Positions 13,234 to 20,516 of a stretch of DNA of 22,399 bases are shown here, piece after piece. Source of the stretch: a virus. Position 1 is the first letter of the stretch, and every line of letters starts with the position of its first letter. Location of the stretch: the IMG/VR virus record IMGVR_UViG_3300044522_000281, positions 1 to 22,399 of that record. The stretch is one strand, 5' to 3'. Both the position numbers and the translations under genes were made by a program. The notes beneath the pieces are model-generated. The model saw nothing but the letters and a program-made list of their open reading frames with translations, was not told the DNA's origin and searched no databases.

Positions 13234-15582
13234 TTATTTTGGCTTCTTGCCGTAAATCAACTCGTCAATTGCTGTAGCAAGATCCTGGGCATTACCAAAT
13301 GCCTTACTAACGTCCATAGCAGGACTTGTTGCAGTGCTGGAAGTGACGGTAGAAACTGGTAAGCCTTTGTACAGATTCTGTGTAGCAAGAATACCAGCCA
13401 TTGGGGCTCCACGTTCTTCTTCAAACGCCGCCTTCTTAGCCGCAATGCCTTCAGCTTCAATCCCGCGTTCAGTAGCCCCGGCACCAGACAGTGCATTAAG
13501 GTTTGCAATCCCAGCCGCATTCTGCATAGACCCTATGTTTGCTGCTGCGTTGTTTGCACCTAACTGGTTGGTCAATGCGCCCATCCCAAAAGTAGAGCCA
13601 AATTGAGCTTCTTGTGCCTTGCGGGCTTCCTCTGCGTTGAACTGAGCAGTTGCCTTATCGTATGCAGTATTGTAGCCCGCACCTGCTATCCCGGCTAAGT
13701 TAGTTCCAAGATTCCTCTGAGTCTCAGTGTTCATCAAAGCACTTCGGCTACCACCAAAAGCCCCAGCTTGGGTTGCCTTGGCATCATTTGCCATCTGGGT
13801 AATCTGAGATTGCCGGCGAGCTTCTGCCATTTGAGGGTCAAGAGAAGCTTGTAAGTACGGGTTCATGTACTTAGTCGCCGCAGCAGCGTCAAATGTTGAC
13901 CCAACCGGGGAGTAGCTCATAGCCCCCATCTTGTTGCCAATGTCTGTTGCTGCTGTCCCTGCTGCACCAATGCTAGTTGGAACACTAAGGTTACCCGCTG
14001 CTGTAAACGCTTTGTTCTGTAAAGGAGAAGTGCCAGCCGTCAACGGGCCTTTGTACGCCTGATAGGGCTCTTTGGCAAGTGCCGTTCCACGGGTGATGTA
14101 GTCAGCAATCCCCGGTCCAGCCCATGAAGACAGGTTGGATTCGTTGGTAGCAGGCATTCCAGTGGAAGATGTCCCTGGAGCTTTAACTACATCACCTGCG
14201 TTAAAGGCAACCGCTCCGCCATCAGCATAAGCAGGCAGAGAAGCTAACCCACCCGGCATGAACTTCTCAGGGTTGATCTGCTTGCCTTGCTTACGATTGC
14301 CTGTACGGGCCTTACGAACCCGGTCCATCATCCTGTACAGGACATCAGCGCCAGCAGTGGAGTTACCGTTACCCAGATGGGAAACAACATCCGCAGGGAT
14401 AACAAACTCACCATGACTTAGCTTGGCTGCTTGTTTCTCATCAATGGTGGTATCAAGTTTATCAGCCATACCGTCAGTCTTGCCGTGTAAATACCTGCCA
14501 CCACGGGCTAGGCCGGCAACACCACCCATAGCAAACCCACCGTACCCTTCCATTTGCATGGTGTTTGGATTGGGGAGGTTTAAATCTCCAGGGGCTTGAT
14601 AACCTTGATCTCCTGGCTTTAAGTCCATTGTGCTCATCCCAGGATAGTTTTCTGGCTCAACCTGAGTTTGCAAAAAGTTTTCCTTGTTATCGTAAAGTTT
14701 CCCATAACTAAAAAACTTGCCTTCTGGGGCAGCAACCATTTTCCCGTCTTGCAATTGCATATACTGTACAGGGAGTGGCGTACCGTCTTCAAAGTCTTCG
14801 TAAACAGTCCCATCTTTTACAGACAAGTTGCCACCCTTTTGGCCTTGCATCCGTTTACCGCCAAGTTCATTTTGGTACATAAACCCCGTGGCAGGGTCTA
14901 TTAACCGTTTTACACCACCTAACCCAATGATTGATGAAGAGCCGTCATCATTTCCCCGGCCAAACGATTCCCCTGGACGCAATGGCCCAGCTTGGTCATC
15001 TTCCTTAGGGCCAAAGTCTTTAGGCAAAGAGCCAATGCCCTTCTTAGCCAAGAAATCAGCCAACGGGACACCATTCACCATCTGGGGAGGAGTTGCCGCA
15101 CCCGGCTTGCTGTAGGACACATCAGTGAACTGCCTACCACCCATTACAGGCTTACCGCTGTAAGGCTGATACTCTGGTTGTTCTATCTGCGCTCTGTTGG
15201 CTACATAAGCATTAGGATCAATGACACCCTTCCAGCCTGGAGAAGCACCGGCCTTGTTTGAGCCTAGAGCAGAACCAAGCAGTGACGCTAAGAAACCAAG
15301 CCCACCTGGGGTAGATGCTTTGTCTAAGAGTTTCTTAAATATGTCAGACCCTATGGGAGAACCGCTACCCGGAGTAAACGTTGTATCTTTCTGTGGGATT
15401 GGATTCCCATCTGCATCCTTTGGCACTTGATCACTGCCATAAGTGTCATAAGGGTTTATGAGTTCCCCTGTTATAGGGTCATAAGTGCCATCTGGGGGAA
15501 GGTTTGTAAGATCTGGAAGCAGGTTTTTGTTTAGACTATCAAAAAAGTCGCTATCTTCGTCGTTTGGGTAGTTTGGGCTCAT
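13234..15582 (-). CDS. Internal virion/ejection-type structural protein, 782 aa
   Basis: ATG 15582 has AGGAG at 15589-15593 with 6-base spacing. The N-terminal 120 residues are acidic and proline-rich. Residues about 350-370 carry FAMGGVAGLARGG, and 385-432 carry L-S-H-G-E-F-V-I-P-A-D-V-V-S-H-L-G followed by a basic R-M-M-D-R-V-R-K-A-R segment. A further MPGGLASLPAYADGG follows. I recognise the HGEFVIPADVVSxLG signature from structural proteins of aquatic tailed phages. The C-terminal third (about 570-666) is a long Ala/Gln helix starting MNPYLQ...DPQMAEARRQ and containing AGAFGGSRSALMNTE, also a common phage pattern. It has no catalytic motif. A role in the inner core or DNA-ejection apparatus is inferred from composition and its place beside the 595-aa and giant proteins. 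Confidence 0.9.
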   Translation of the reverse strand: MSPNYPNDEDSDFFDSLNKNLLPDLTNLPPDGTYDPITGELINPYDTYGSDQVPKDADGNPIPQKDTTFTPGSGSPIGSDIFKKLLDKASTPGGLGFLASLLGSALGSNKAGASPGWKGVIDPNAYVANRAQIEQPEYQPYSGKPVMGGRQFTDVSYSKPGAATPPQMVNGVPLADFLAKKGIGSLPKDFGPKEDDQAGPLRPGESFGRGNDDGSSSIIGLGGVKRLIDPATGFMYQNELGGKRMQGQKGGNLSVKDGTVYEDFEDGTPLPVQYMQLQDGKMVAAPEGKFFSYGKLYDNKENFLQTQVEPENYPGMSTMDLKPGDQGYQAPGDLNLPNPNTMQMEGYGGFAMGGVAGLARGGRYLHGKTDGMADKLDTTIDEKQAAKLSHGEFVIPADVVSHLGNGNSTAGADVLYRMMDRVRKARTGNRKQGKQINPEKFMPGGLASLPAYADGGAVAFNAGDVVKAPGTSSTGMPATNESNLSSWAGPGIADYITRGTALAKEPYQAYKGPLTAGTSPLQNKAFTAAGNLSVPTSIGAAGTAATDIGNKMGAMSYSPVGSTFDAAAATKYMNPYLQASLDPQMAEARRQSQITQMANDAKATQAGAFGGSRSALMNTETQRNLGTNLAGIAGAGYNTAYDKATAQFNAEEARKAQEAQFGSTFGMGALTNQLGANNAAANIGSMQNAAGIANLNALSGAGATERGIEAEGIAAKKAAFEEERGAPMAGILATQNLYKGLPVSTVTSSTATSPAMDVSKAFGNAQDLATAIDELIYGKKPK

Positions 15583-15584
15583 AA

Positions 15585-17717
15585 TTAACTCCTATATCCA
15601 AGTTCATTAAGAAGCGCCATCATCCGGCTGTCTCCTGATGGGTTCTTACGCTTCTGTGCGTCTTTGTAAGCATAGAGAGCGGGGTTTAGCATCCTTAAGA
15701 TGTCCGTCTCAGGAAGCTGCATAAGCTCTTGGTGCAACTGCTGAGTTGTCCCAGGCATTGTATAGCTTGGCGTAGTAGTGGTTTTTGTGGGGGTTACCAC
15801 TGGAACCTTGGGGACTACGGGTTTAACTACAGGCTTAACAACAGGCTTAATGGGCTCTACAACAGGCTCATTGACCTCCGGTGGGGGTTCCTCACCAGGG
15901 TAGATGAACGGGAACTCTTTGGGCGGTGTTTGGCCTATGATTTCTACTTCCTGCGTTATGTCGTCTGTTAATTTATCAGGGACAGTTTCTGTTTGTTCAT
16001 CAGCAGGGTAATAAGGGTTTAAATCTAAGACAGTATCATCTTTTAACTTGTCTTTAATTTCAACCTTTTGGGTATTGTCGACTATCGGTCCTTCGTTAAT
16101 AGCCCCAAGGTCTAACCCGGCATCTTTTAAAAGAACTTCCGTTTGTTCATCTGCCGGATAGTTATCTTTTGGCGTTGTGCCAGTCACTTGAACTTTCTGC
16201 GTGTTATCAAGTGGGGTGTCATATGGGCCTAGCAAGGCCATTAAATCATCAACAGCGGTGTCTTTGGGTTGAGCTTCACCTTGGACAACAACCTTTGGCG
16301 TTAATTGGTTTGTAAGAACCTTCTGCGCTTCGTCAGACGTAAACCCATTGGCCTCAAGGAACCGCATTAGCTCTATGTCAGGGGTGCGGCCTGTAATCTC
16401 AACTTTTTGCGGTGCAGCATCCAAGCTAGCCGTGGCTTCAGGACGCTCTGCAAATGCCCCGAAATCCAACCCATAATTAGAAGGGGTTTGTCCTGTAACT
16501 TCAACTTGGGGAGCCGCGCCTGTAGGCAATTGCTCTGTAGCCGGAGCGGTTAATAAACCTGCGTCTTTGTATATCTGGTCTAACTCTTGGTTATTCGATG
16601 GAACAGAAGGACCACTGTAGAAAGTATCGGCTTCATCACTGAGTGGAGCATAGGCGGGTTGTTTAGACCAGTCTTGATACGCCTCCCGTAGCACTTCTTC
16701 TTTTGAAAAAACATTGCCAACCAATTTGCCTTTGTTTGGCCCTTTTTCTATTTGTGATACTGAAAGAACAGACCCGTCATCCTGGGGATACTCTCCAGGC
16801 TCTGTGATCCCGCTCATCAAGTCTTTAGGGGCAGCTACGCCAGGGGTTGTTTGTTTACCTTCTGCAACAGACCCCTTAATAGCCCCGCCAAGCTCTCCTA
16901 TAGCAGCCTTTAAAGCAGCCGTTGTGCCATCACCGCCCGTCAATGAAGCAATCGCTGCTGGGCCTAAGATGTTTAAAGCAGAGGGTGGTAGCCCTGTACT
17001 GCCAACTGCGTCACTTACAAAGCTGTTTACACCAGAGCCCGCAGCAGCCCCTGCCCCCGCTGTCAGGGCGTCTTGAAGGATGTTCTTGTTGCCAGTCAGG
17101 AGGGACGTTACCCCACTGCCCGCAGCAGACTGAAGGCCTTTGTTCAGGGCTGTGTCTAAAGACTTTATGCCAGTAGGTGCTACGCCTTTGGGTAACGCAT
17201 CACCAATGGCAGACCCAAGATAGGATGTGGCCCCGCTTGTAAAGCCTGCCTTTAATGCGTCCCCAAAATCCCCACCACCCCCTGCTGTTTTGCCAGCATT
17301 GACAATACCTTGGCCTATAGCCATCTGGGCACCAGTCCCAAGACTTGGCGCAGCTAAAGCTCCAACTTTCCCCGCTAATGGCCCAAGAACTCCCGCCATG
17401 CCGGCTTGGATAAGCAACCCAAACAGAGCATCATTAGGGTCTTTAGTGTTTACCTCTGAAGGCGTACCAATTAGACCGTCTGGCCCAAACTGCTGTACTT
17501 GATACTTTTGGTTCCCAGTCTGCCGCCAAGCCATGTCCTGCGGTATGGATTCTGGACCCCTACTGCCTACAGTTTGATCCTGACCTTCTCCAGATGTAAA
17601 CGTTGCTGGGCCAGTCCCTGGGAGATACCAAGGGGAATCCTCTATCCCAACTTCTGCCTGCCCAGGGGTCATGCCTGCTGGGCCAGTAAACCATCCTTCA
17701 GGAGGTAGGGTTGCCAT
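15585..17717 (-). CDS. Gly/Ala-rich virion protein with repeated VEVTGxTP motif, 710 aa
   Basis: ATG 17717 directly follows the upstream TAA and has a strong GGGGAGG at 17726-17732. Residues about 95-285 are rich in Gly, Ala, Leu and Ile with many small hydrophobic helices (GLLIQAGMAGVLGPLAG and similar), a composition common in pore-forming or ejected phage proteins. Residues 403-598 contain six copies of a short beta-strand-like motif related to Q-K-V-E-V-T-G-Q-T-P, plus two copies of YPADEQTE. Residues 605-648 are a Pro/Val/Lys stretch (PVVKPVV repeats) like a rigid stalk. The C-terminal 60 residues look folded (LHQELMQLPETDILRML, ending NELGYRS). No family is recognised by name. A virion component acting in DNA delivery is the likeliest reading. 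Confidence 0.9.
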   Translation of the reverse strand: MATLPPEGWFTGPAGMTPGQAEVGIEDSPWYLPGTGPATFTSGEGQDQTVGSRGPESIPQDMAWRQTGNQKYQVQQFGPDGLIGTPSEVNTKDPNDALFGLLIQAGMAGVLGPLAGKVGALAAPSLGTGAQMAIGQGIVNAGKTAGGGGDFGDALKAGFTSGATSYLGSAIGDALPKGVAPTGIKSLDTALNKGLQSAAGSGVTSLLTGNKNILQDALTAGAGAAAGSGVNSFVSDAVGSTGLPPSALNILGPAAIASLTGGDGTTAALKAAIGELGGAIKGSVAEGKQTTPGVAAPKDLMSGITEPGEYPQDDGSVLSVSQIEKGPNKGKLVGNVFSKEEVLREAYQDWSKQPAYAPLSDEADTFYSGPSVPSNNQELDQIYKDAGLLTAPATEQLPTGAAPQVEVTGQTPSNYGLDFGAFAERPEATASLDAAPQKVEITGRTPDIELMRFLEANGFTSDEAQKVLTNQLTPKVVVQGEAQPKDTAVDDLMALLGPYDTPLDNTQKVQVTGTTPKDNYPADEQTEVLLKDAGLDLGAINEGPIVDNTQKVEIKDKLKDDTVLDLNPYYPADEQTETVPDKLTDDITQEVEIIGQTPPKEFPFIYPGEEPPPEVNEPVVEPIKPVVKPVVKPVVPKVPVVTPTKTTTTPSYTMPGTTQQLHQELMQLPETDILRMLNPALYAYKDAQKRKNPSGDSRMMALLNELGYRS
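15924..16511 (-). repeat. Six-copy VEVTGxTP-type protein repeat
   Basis: Within the 710-aa protein the motifs are PQVEVTGQTP (residue 403), PQKVEITGRTP (436), PKVVVQGE (474), TQKVQVTGTTP (506), TQKVEIKDK (549) and TQEVEIIGQTP (588). Spacing is irregular, 32 to 43 residues, and two copies are followed or preceded by YPADEQTE. The copies have diverged in sequence while keeping the strand-turn pattern. Confidence 0.7.
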
Positions 17718-18056
17718 TTAAACAGCCTCCCCGCCACTGGCTGTGATAGTCAACCCAGTCGAAGAAGCTCTGACTCGTAGGGTTTCCCCGGCGTCCATAA
17801 CCTGAATGCCCTTCCACTGAAGAACACTATTAGCAGCTACTGAAAACGTGTAGTAGATAGCATTGGCTGTGCTCGCCGAGCCGCTTACAGGAACAAGATG
17901 AACGTCTACAGTCAGCGTCCCGCCCGTGGTGTTGCAGATGTCAAGCTGCTTGACATAGGTCTTGGACAGCGCAGGGGTCGTGTAAAGCGTAGCTATGGTG
18001 CCCGTGATAGCCGCTTGGCCCAGCTTTATAGCAGTGACGGTTTGAAAGTTTGCCAT
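17718..18056 (-). CDS. Small beta-sandwich-like virion protein, 112 aa
   Basis: ATG 18056 lies one base after the upstream stop. The protein is almost entirely predicted beta strand: LGQAAITGTIATLYTTPA, YVKQLDICNTTGG, LTVDVHLVPVSG, ANAIYYTFSVAANSVLQW, then QVMDAGETLRVRASSTGLTITASGGEAV. The pattern 'TLYT-x-PA ... I-x-I-x-N-T-x-G ... V-x-LVP ... AG-x-x-L-x-x-x-AS-x-x-G-L-T' is familiar from small accessory virion proteins in tailed phages, where it forms a jelly-roll or immunoglobulin-like fold. No known enzymatic role applies. It sits between the tail stabilisation gene and the internal protein genes, so a tail or head-tail junction accessory is likely, though a capsid decoration role cannot be excluded. 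Confidence 0.88.
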   Translation of the reverse strand: MANFQTVTAIKLGQAAITGTIATLYTTPALSKTYVKQLDICNTTGGTLTVDVHLVPVSGSASTANAIYYTFSVAANSVLQWKGIQVMDAGETLRVRASSTGLTITASGGEAV

Positions 18057-18057
18057 G

Positions 18058-18246
18058 CTAGTCCCAAGTGTTAAGCCAAATCATTGTCTGACTAGAGGAG
18101 ACTTGCTCGTTGATGACCCGGTTCTGGTTGTCCAGAAGGCTGAAGTAAATCCGTGAAACATTCCTAAACCGTTCTTCAGCCCCCCGCTCGTAGTCTTTCT
18201 CGGCTAAGGGTAGGTTAGGTGCAACGAATGCAGTGGGGATGCTCAT
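18058..18246 (-). CDS. Small hypothetical structural-operon protein, 62 aa
   Basis: The ATG overlaps the stop of the 644-aa gene by 4 bases (ATGA), so the pair is probably translationally coupled. The protein starts with a Pro-rich, extended segment (IPTAFVAPNLPLAEKDY), followed by a charged helix with E-R-F-R-N-V-S-R-I-Y-F-S-L-L-D-N and a short polar tail ending WLNTWD. Small proteins of this shape are often found between tail stabilisation and internal protein genes in podovirus-like genomes. No domain family can be assigned. It could be a tail accessory or assembly factor, but nothing in the sequence distinguishes these. Confidence 0.8.
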   Translation of the reverse strand: MSIPTAFVAPNLPLAEKDYERGAEERFRNVSRIYFSLLDNQNRVINEQVSSSQTMIWLNTWD

Positions 18247-20177
18247 CTTCGTCCATCAGGTCTAATATCAAGTCTGGGTGCGCCAAGCTGCCACTGCACC
18301 CCTAGTGCGGTAGATTCTACTTTGATAGATAGCTGCCGTCCACGAATCCTTGTGTAAACCTGACCAGTGAACTGCTCTATAGGGTAAGTCCCCGTCCTTG
18401 TGACGGTTGCAAAACTTTGCCCTGAACTAGTCGCAGGGGGACCGTCGTGACGAACAGACTGGTTGCTGTTTGTAGAGGTATTGTTGTTGTACCCAGAGCC
18501 TGAGTTGGACAAAGGTAAGAGGTACATGGTCGCCGCAGGGTTGGCAGCGGAAGAACCCCGGAAGGTGATGTCAGGCAGCATACGCCAGACAAACGAGAAG
18601 TTGTGCCCGTCGTCTAAGTCAAATTCAGCGGACGTAATGTATGAGGTAATTGGCACTGACACATTGGTTGAGAGGTCATCAGTCCCAGTTTCTTGGAACA
18701 TCAACTTCTTGTTTGTATCATCAGCAGCTATGGGTAAATGCCCTGTAACACCAGCGTCTATCCACGCAGTACGCACCATTGTCCCAAAGTACCATATCTT
18801 TTCCGTGTAGTTATAGACTACATAACGATCATTGGTAGTGCTGCCAGCAGAACAGTAGAACCACCATACTTCGTTAAACTTCTCTACAGTAGAACCAAAT
18901 ACTTGCTCATTCTGGTTATTGTTAAAGCCTGGAACATCATCAAAGACATATTGCAGCAAGTCACAAGTTAATGTGCCGGTGCGGCCTTCATACAGATAGA
19001 ACTTGTCTAACCCCATCCAGTATGTAACGCCAGCAGCAGTTGCCCATGCCCTATCACTTAGGATAGAAATATTGTCGGTAAGAAGGGTAGAACTCCAAAC
19101 AATAGGCGCGCCAACGAACTGCAAAGAGTACAGCGCTGTATCAGTCCAAACAAGTATTTCCTGCCGAGTCTGGGCAACAGCAACAATAGATGAGCCATGA
19201 GAAAGGCGAAGACTGCCTGCTTGATTAGTAACCGCAGGAGTCCAATTGACTGCACTTTCCTGATCAGACCACCGGATAAGCATGGGGTCTAATTCAGTAT
19301 CGCCGTACTCGTTAGTACCAAAGGCAAACACAAACCTAGATGTGTCAGACACAAGCATTAGGTTCTGCATCACCGGGGTATCAGACGCCCCAGCTAGTGA
19401 GGACAGTGCCACGCCACGAGAAGTCAGCGGAGAACCAGAAGTACTCCAGTAGTACAACGGTCCACCTTTGGGACCAAAGATCAAGTCTTGACCAAAGTTC
19501 TGCGCATTCCATATGCGTATAGCGCTAGTGGACGTTGAGCCCGTGCCCCACCCACCAGAACCCCAGAAGCCCGCACCCCACCCGTACAGTGAGACGTTGA
19601 TTGCATAGCCTACAGGTACTTCATAAGCCCCGACAACTAACGTACCGCCATTCCCGCTATCAGAAGCATTCGCCGTTGCCGTGGCTGTAATGGTGTAAGT
19701 GTTTGCGGTGGGTGTAGTAACGATTTGGTAGTTCTGGTTTAAAACAGCGGCAGTGATGTTGCCACCAAGACTGACAGCCCCTGAGAAAGTCACAAAGTCG
19801 CCAACACTGGACCCAAACGCAGTGTCAGTAACCGTTATGGTTGCCGACCCATTTGTTGCTGCAAACGTCACATCCCCAACAGCAGTTGTTGCCCGGATAG
19901 GAGTGATGTCGTTATACGCCAACCCCGATTCAATGTAGTACTTAAGGTTAGTACCGACACCAAGGTATGGGAACGCGCTGTTGGTCGTCCAAGGCCACAA
20001 AGACCGAGCAGTACCCAGGTATGTAGCACTAGGCGTTACAGGCGTCCAGCCGCCAATCTTCTCAGGAGTGCCTTGACGGAAACGAATCTTGTCGCAGTCA
20101 TACCAGCCGCCTTCATTGGTGTACCGTGTGTTCTCCCGGTTTACACCGGGCTTTAGGGTAATTTTCTTGAGCGGCAT
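18243..20177 (-). CDS. Tail stabilisation/hub-type phage structural protein, 644 aa
   Basis: ATG 20177 has AAAGG overlapping the upstream stop. The N-terminal 95 residues show a signature I know from a widespread phage structural family: PLKKITLKPGVNRENTRYTNEGGWYDCDKIRFRxGxPEKIGGW, then G-T-A-R-S-L-W-P-W and YNDITPIRAT. Residues about 98-180 are an inserted beta domain (ITVTDTAFGSSVGDFVTFSGA...YTITATATA). From about 185 onward, repeated Trp/Tyr-rich blades (FGQDLIFGPKGGPLYYW, EILVWTDTALYSLQFVG, YVVYNYTEKIWYFGTM) suggest a beta-propeller, resembling the P22 gp10-type hub group. The end is basic (RLDIRPDGRR). It probably joins the tail to fibres or stabilises packaged heads. The assignment is by pattern memory, not alignment. 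Confidence 0.88.
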   Translation of the reverse strand: MPLKKITLKPGVNRENTRYTNEGGWYDCDKIRFRQGTPEKIGGWTPVTPSATYLGTARSLWPWTTNSAFPYLGVGTNLKYYIESGLAYNDITPIRATTAVGDVTFAATNGSATITVTDTAFGSSVGDFVTFSGAVSLGGNITAAVLNQNYQIVTTPTANTYTITATATANASDSGNGGTLVVGAYEVPVGYAINVSLYGWGAGFWGSGGWGTGSTSTSAIRIWNAQNFGQDLIFGPKGGPLYYWSTSGSPLTSRGVALSSLAGASDTPVMQNLMLVSDTSRFVFAFGTNEYGDTELDPMLIRWSDQESAVNWTPAVTNQAGSLRLSHGSSIVAVAQTRQEILVWTDTALYSLQFVGAPIVWSSTLLTDNISILSDRAWATAAGVTYWMGLDKFYLYEGRTGTLTCDLLQYVFDDVPGFNNNQNEQVFGSTVEKFNEVWWFYCSAGSTTNDRYVVYNYTEKIWYFGTMVRTAWIDAGVTGHLPIAADDTNKKLMFQETGTDDLSTNVSVPITSYITSAEFDLDDGHNFSFVWRMLPDITFRGSSAANPAATMYLLPLSNSGSGYNNNTSTNSNQSVRHDGPPATSSGQSFATVTRTGTYPIEQFTGQVYTRIRGRQLSIKVESTALGVQWQLGAPRLDIRPDGRR

Positions 20178-20186
20178 AGCGTACCT

Positions 20187-20516
20187 TTACGCAACCCAAG
20201 GAAGCGGTTGATCGGCTGGGGATGGAGGGGGGTTTGCTAAGTAAGTGATCTGTCCTTGAATGGCAGCGTACAAGTTGTCTATCCCCGGTTGAGTAAGCGC
20301 CGCCTGCACCCAGCCTACCACTTGATCCTGCGTTAGCTGATCAAAAGGTGTAAACGCACCGCCTGTGTAGGTGAACTGCTGCATTCCTCTGATTGAAGTA
20401 ACTGTGCCGTTCTCAGACCCAGTGACTGTGTACGTAGAATTCACCACAACATCAGACTGCCCGTCAACTTGCGGGAGCGTTGAGAGAGCGTTGATAGTCC
20501 AAACAAAAGTAGTCAT
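20187..20516 (-). CDS. Conserved tail-associated small protein, 109 aa
   Basis: ATG 20516 shares its A with the tail-fibre stop codon (TAATG), so translation is coupled to the fibre gene. The protein starts TFVWTINALSTLPQVDGQSDVVVNSTYTVTGSENG and has a central FTPFDQLTQDQVVGWVQAAL helix. It ends with a Pro-rich tail finishing PLPW-V-A. This arrangement (Trp-rich strand, DVVV strand, LT-x-x-Q-V-x-x-W-V helix, terminal PLPW) recurs next to tail fibres in phages and marine viral metagenomes; I believe it corresponds to DUF7936 but cannot confirm. Fibre assembly factor or distal tail component are both plausible. No catalytic residues are apparent. Confidence 0.88.
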   Translation of the reverse strand: MTTFVWTINALSTLPQVDGQSDVVVNSTYTVTGSENGTVTSIRGMQQFTYTGGAFTPFDQLTQDQVVGWVQAALTQPGIDNLYAAIQGQITYLANPPPSPADQPLPWVA

